64,000 nucleotides of DNA, from NCBI GenBank assembly GCA_018857735.1, contig JABMCL010000736.1, positions 140,001-204,000 of the forward strand, in the 5' to 3' direction. The position numbers were made by a program, and so were the translations under genes. The stretch's first letter is position 1, and every line of letters starts with the position of its first letter. This document shows positions 61,070-64,000 of the stretch, in pieces. Under the pieces are notes generated by a model. It worked only from the letters and a program-made list of their open reading frames with translations. It ran no database searches and was not told the DNA's origin. This DNA is from Alviniconcha marisindica. Lineage: Eukaryota; Mollusca; Gastropoda; Provannidae.

Positions 61070-62826
61070 GTAAGTATTGTCGATATACGCTTATACGTTT
61101 CGAAGGTGGATGTGTCTGATCTCTTTTGTAGCCCTTCTGCGGCTGGGCAGCTGTCTTCGAGATTTTAAGCCAGGCAGGAATACAAAATGATTCTCCCTTT
61201 CACGAAACGAGTTAAAATCGATTTTTGCAATACAGCCGTAAGCACAACAATAATTACTATTGACTGATCTCATTCATCTATATTTTCAGTCAATTCAAAG
61301 CGCATTATGGCTAGAAATTTCGAAGCCTTCTGCCAGTAGCCTCGCCCTGATATGACCGTAATGGTTTACTGGGCGTAAAACACCGAGTCACTTACTGACT
61401 CTGCCGGTAGCGAAGCCTGGTGAACGAGAGTGCACGGCCAGAAAACTCTTCTCTGCCAAGAAAACAACAACAACAACAAAACCTGCAATTCGCTTTTACC
61501 AAAATGTCACAGGCACCCCTGAACCGAGAAAGCTCGTGCACCGTTTCGCTGGACGTCTGGAAGCCTCAACAGACCGAAACGCCGCAAGTGGGTTGTCAGC
61601 CCCAGCAGCGCGCGTGCGAAGAGGAGACCGTTGTCCGCAAGCTGGACATCGTGCTCACGTGGCTGGGATTCACTCGACCATTTTCCTTCCGTGCTCGCTT
61701 TTATAGCGTTCTCGAAAGAGAGCCGGAATTGGAGATTCACTACTTTGCAAAGAACAAAGGTAACATTTTCTTCTTTCATATACTTAGCATTACAGCCATC
61801 GACCCAACTGGCACATCACACTGGATCATTCTGGTTTTTGTTTAGTCTGTATTAAAAATAATAATTGATTAGCCCTATAAATTAGTACTGTGGTCGGTTT
61901 ATCTCGTTATTATCTCGTAAACCTGCGTGGTTATTGGACTGAAGTCCCACTTGAAGTTTAAAAAGAAGAGAATTCGTCGTTAATGTAATTTGGCCGCAAT
62001 AAAAAAGACCTTGGGTGGGATCGATGAGCAGCCAACGAAAAACCTTACAAGTTTTAAGACGCTTCATGATGATAAACAAACAAACAAACGAACAACACTC
62101 ACATCCACCCACCCATCCACCAAACTGCAACATGAACACAGAACATATTAACAGATCAATAACCCCAAAATTAAAAAAGAAAAATCAACAAATTGCCTGA
62201 CGGACAAAGTACAGAGTAACAGGCCAAGTAACACAAGTAATTAATACCTCTTTAAGCATGATGTTCTTGACGTATGATGTTTTTCATCACGACGACAATG
62301 ATAATGGTAACAACTATCATGAGTGCACTGAAGGCTACATCCACTTGGGCCGGAAGAAGGGCAGCAACTCGGATCCGACAGGCAGCTCAGTGCGGTTAGC
62401 TGTACCAAAGTCTCACCAAGTTCTCCTCAGTCTGCATATCACAAATCTAGTAAACCAAGATGCGTTGGTGATAAACGTCGACGGAAGACCGTTCAAGGAA
62501 AATGTTCACATAGAGACGTTTTACGCGCAACTGATCGAGGCAAACGAGATAGATGTGCGTTTCGTCAAAGGCCAGGGAAGCGGTCCTTCGACGGCGAAGA
62601 CTGCTGCCAGGTTCAGGCTGTATTTTTCTTTCCACGAGAACTCGCAGATACCGGAGCAGCTTCCAGACGGCACGTGGAACTGTTCCGTGCCTCACTGGCC
62701 TGACTTCCAGCTGCACTTTCCTTGCAACATGCTGTGGGACTGTGCGGCAGGAGAGGACGAGAGGGAGTGTCCCTACACCAGTGACAAGTGCGGCTCTCAA
62801 GTGGCAGCTGGAAGCAGCTGCTTCAG
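60395..62826 (+). CDS. Secreted or receptor-like CUB/LDLa protein (3' partial)
   Basis: Exons join 60395-61069, 61513-61759 and 62334-62826 in consistent phases (471 codons plus 2 nt). The N terminus MYLLWFVLLASTNSAVNC is a signal peptide. Residues about 20-130 are S/T/P-rich with a WK[ST]PQP motif twice. Then come two CUB-like beta segments (FLKCRITVTPARGRVFIVK ... LDIVLTWLGFT ... ELEIHYFAKNKG; VRLAVPKSHQVLLSLHI ... RFRLYFSFHEN). A degenerate LDLa follows (FPCNMLWDCAAGEDERECPY), then C-G ... G-S-S-C-F-R, which looks like the start of a C-type lectin domain. CUB-LDLa-lectin proteins are multiplied in gastropods, some as GPCR ectodomains (GRL101-like). The rest lies beyond the window, so membrane attachment is unknown. 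Confidence 0.75.
61070..61512. other. Intron 1 of the CUB/LDLa gene
   Basis: No element recognised apart from an ACAACAACAACAA patch before the acceptor. Confidence 0.5.
61513..61759 (+). CDS. CUB/LDLa gene: second coding exon
   Basis: The acceptor is atgtcacag and the donor gtaaca. It starts APLNRESSCTVSLDVWKPQQ and ends EPELEIHYFAKNK. Phase 0 to 1. Confidence 0.75.
61760..62333. other. Intron 2 of the CUB/LDLa gene
   Basis: AT-rich, nothing recognised. The acceptor at its end lacks a good pyrimidine tract. Confidence 0.5.
62334..62826 (+). CDS. CUB/LDLa gene: third coding exon
   Basis: The acceptor cactgaag was chosen because it is the AG that keeps phase with the previous exon. Its polypyrimidine tract is poor. 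The donor is gtaaca. It encodes CUB-like segment 2, the LDLa module and the presumed C-type lectin start. Ends in phase 2. Confidence 0.7.
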
Positions 62827-63743
62827 GTAACAGCAGTCGTAACAGCTGAAATATATTATTTCCAGTGCAGTGGTCACTTTAGTTCTGAGCACATAAGAGA
62901 TCAATAGAATTGTTTTCAGGGAATTGGGAAAGGGGACGCGTTTGCATGTGACTCAGATAGTATACAATGGCTGCGTTACTTCAGTACATGTGCACTGACT
63001 TCAGCAATTAACCAGCAAACACAGGAACAAATGAAAGGTTTCGTTAAAAATACACCATAGGATTTCATAAAACCATGTTTTAAGCTAGAAAACAGCAGAA
63101 AAGGCAGGAAAACCAAGACATGTTCCACTTTCGTTGTTGTTGCAGATTTCGTCTTGCGATAGTTAGCATTTCTGCCCAGCATCGAACGGAACCGCCGTCA
63201 GGAACAAAAAACAACAAAACAAAACAAAACAAAACAAAAAGCCAATGAAAATGAGATTTCGTTACTCAAAAACAAAAAACTGGACAAGAAACAATCAAAA
63301 CATAATGGTTCAATTCGATTGTGTAAAACATTGCTCTGACCCAACGTGTCCAGTGGCACAAAGAGCCCCGGTCGATGCCGAGTAGAAATACTAACGAAGT
63401 CGGTCAAAAGAAATCAGCAAAAAAGGGTGGAAAACGACTTGCTTTTCCTGCCTTTTCTGGAGCTTAAAACATCGTTTTCTGATATCCTTGGTGTATTTCT
63501 AAAAACGAAGACATTTTTGTTTTCGTGTTTGCAAAGGCGCAGGGTTACCGTAATTTCTGTTTCAAAGCTCATTCTGAACGTACATTTGTGTAACCTCAAG
63601 CTGTGCAGCTAAAGTGTTGTAATAACGCATTGCTTCATTTCAAGTGCGAAGAACTGCCCTTTCTCATATTCAAAGAACTAGCTAAATAGACCATTGGTGG
63701 TAAGAACGGGCTTACAAAAGGTCGGAAACTAATGGTACATGAT
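62827..63743. other. Intron of the CUB/LDLa gene, no further exon seen
   Basis: It includes an AAAAC repeat (63205-63240). The expected C-type lectin exon was not found in the window. Confidence 0.5.
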
Positions 63744-63985
63744 CAACACACAAGGGGGTTAATTAGCGCTCGAAATACATACGTAACGCAAGTACAACAA
63801 CAAAGACCCGAGTCGCCTACGGTAACTCTCACCTGGCATGTCTGTAAATACAAGCTACATAAACTCCACCAGAGGTACATATTTTCACGCATGCCAGGTG
63901 AGAGTTACCGTAGGCGACTGAGGCCGTCGTTGTTGTACTTGCGTTACGTATTTCGAACGCTAATTAACTCCCTTGTGTGCTGAGT
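63744..63985. mobile_element. Foldback family 1, complete palindromic copy
   Basis: Two arms of about 95 bp (CAACACACAAGGGGGTTAAT ... CTCACCTGGCATG and CATGCCAGGTGAG ... TTAACTCCCTTGTGTGCTG) face each other around a loop of about 50 bp that holds AATACAAGCTACATAAAC. No coding capacity. MITE or foldback element. Confidence 0.88.
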
Positions 63986-64000
63986 CTGCACGAGCGTTCT

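Overview
The window is eukaryotic: the genes are split by introns with consensus GT/AG sites. It is probably from a gastropod or other lophotrochozoan mollusc. That placement is inferred from the very heavy load of TG/CA and GA microsatellites, the many minisatellites and foldback elements, and a CUB/LDLa receptor-like gene of a style common in molluscs. No species can be fixed from sequence alone. All three recognisable genes lie on the + strand.

Region 1 (about 4.4-27.9 kb) is an ADAMTS-like gene with the domain order of ADAMTSL2. Thirteen exons encode one N-terminal thrombospondin type 1 repeat (TSR), a Cys-rich module, the spacer, a single 2.7-kb exon with a huge charge-segregated disordered insert, six C-terminal TSRs and a PLAC domain. 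The stop is at 27808-27810, with AATAAA signals about 95 nt later. The signal-peptide exon was not found, so the gene is 5' incomplete. The first TSR shows frame problems. Introns are packed with TG, CA, GA, poly-G and minisatellite DNA. One minisatellite has amplified an exon-intron junction.

Region 2 (about 32.2-47.3 kb) is a complete KIF24-type kinesin-13 gene. Eleven coding exons join in phase to 1353 codons, close to human KIF24. The order is SAM domain, linker, motor (P-loop, SSRSH, DLAGSER), a long disordered tail exon and a short C-terminal segment. A TCTCGCGAGA palindrome and an AAAATGGCG motif near 32.22-32.27 kb mark a candidate promoter. The intron before the DLAGSER exon carries two 98-bp tandem copies of the acceptor plus the first 59 nt of that exon. 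A 32-bp minisatellite array runs directly into another acceptor.

Region 3 (about 47-60.3 kb) is intergenic. It holds a dimeric 52-bp minisatellite, two related 34-bp satellite arrays with a shared 3' flank (a duplication about 4.1 kb apart), a 41-bp array and several foldback (MITE-like) elements.

Region 4 (60.35-62.83 kb, continuing past the window) is the 5' part of a secreted or cell-surface protein. It has a signal peptide, an S/T/P-rich stretch, two CUB-like segments, a degenerate LDLa module and what looks like the start of a C-type lectin domain. The window ends in a 240-bp palindromic foldback element whose relatives occur at least seven more times in the window.
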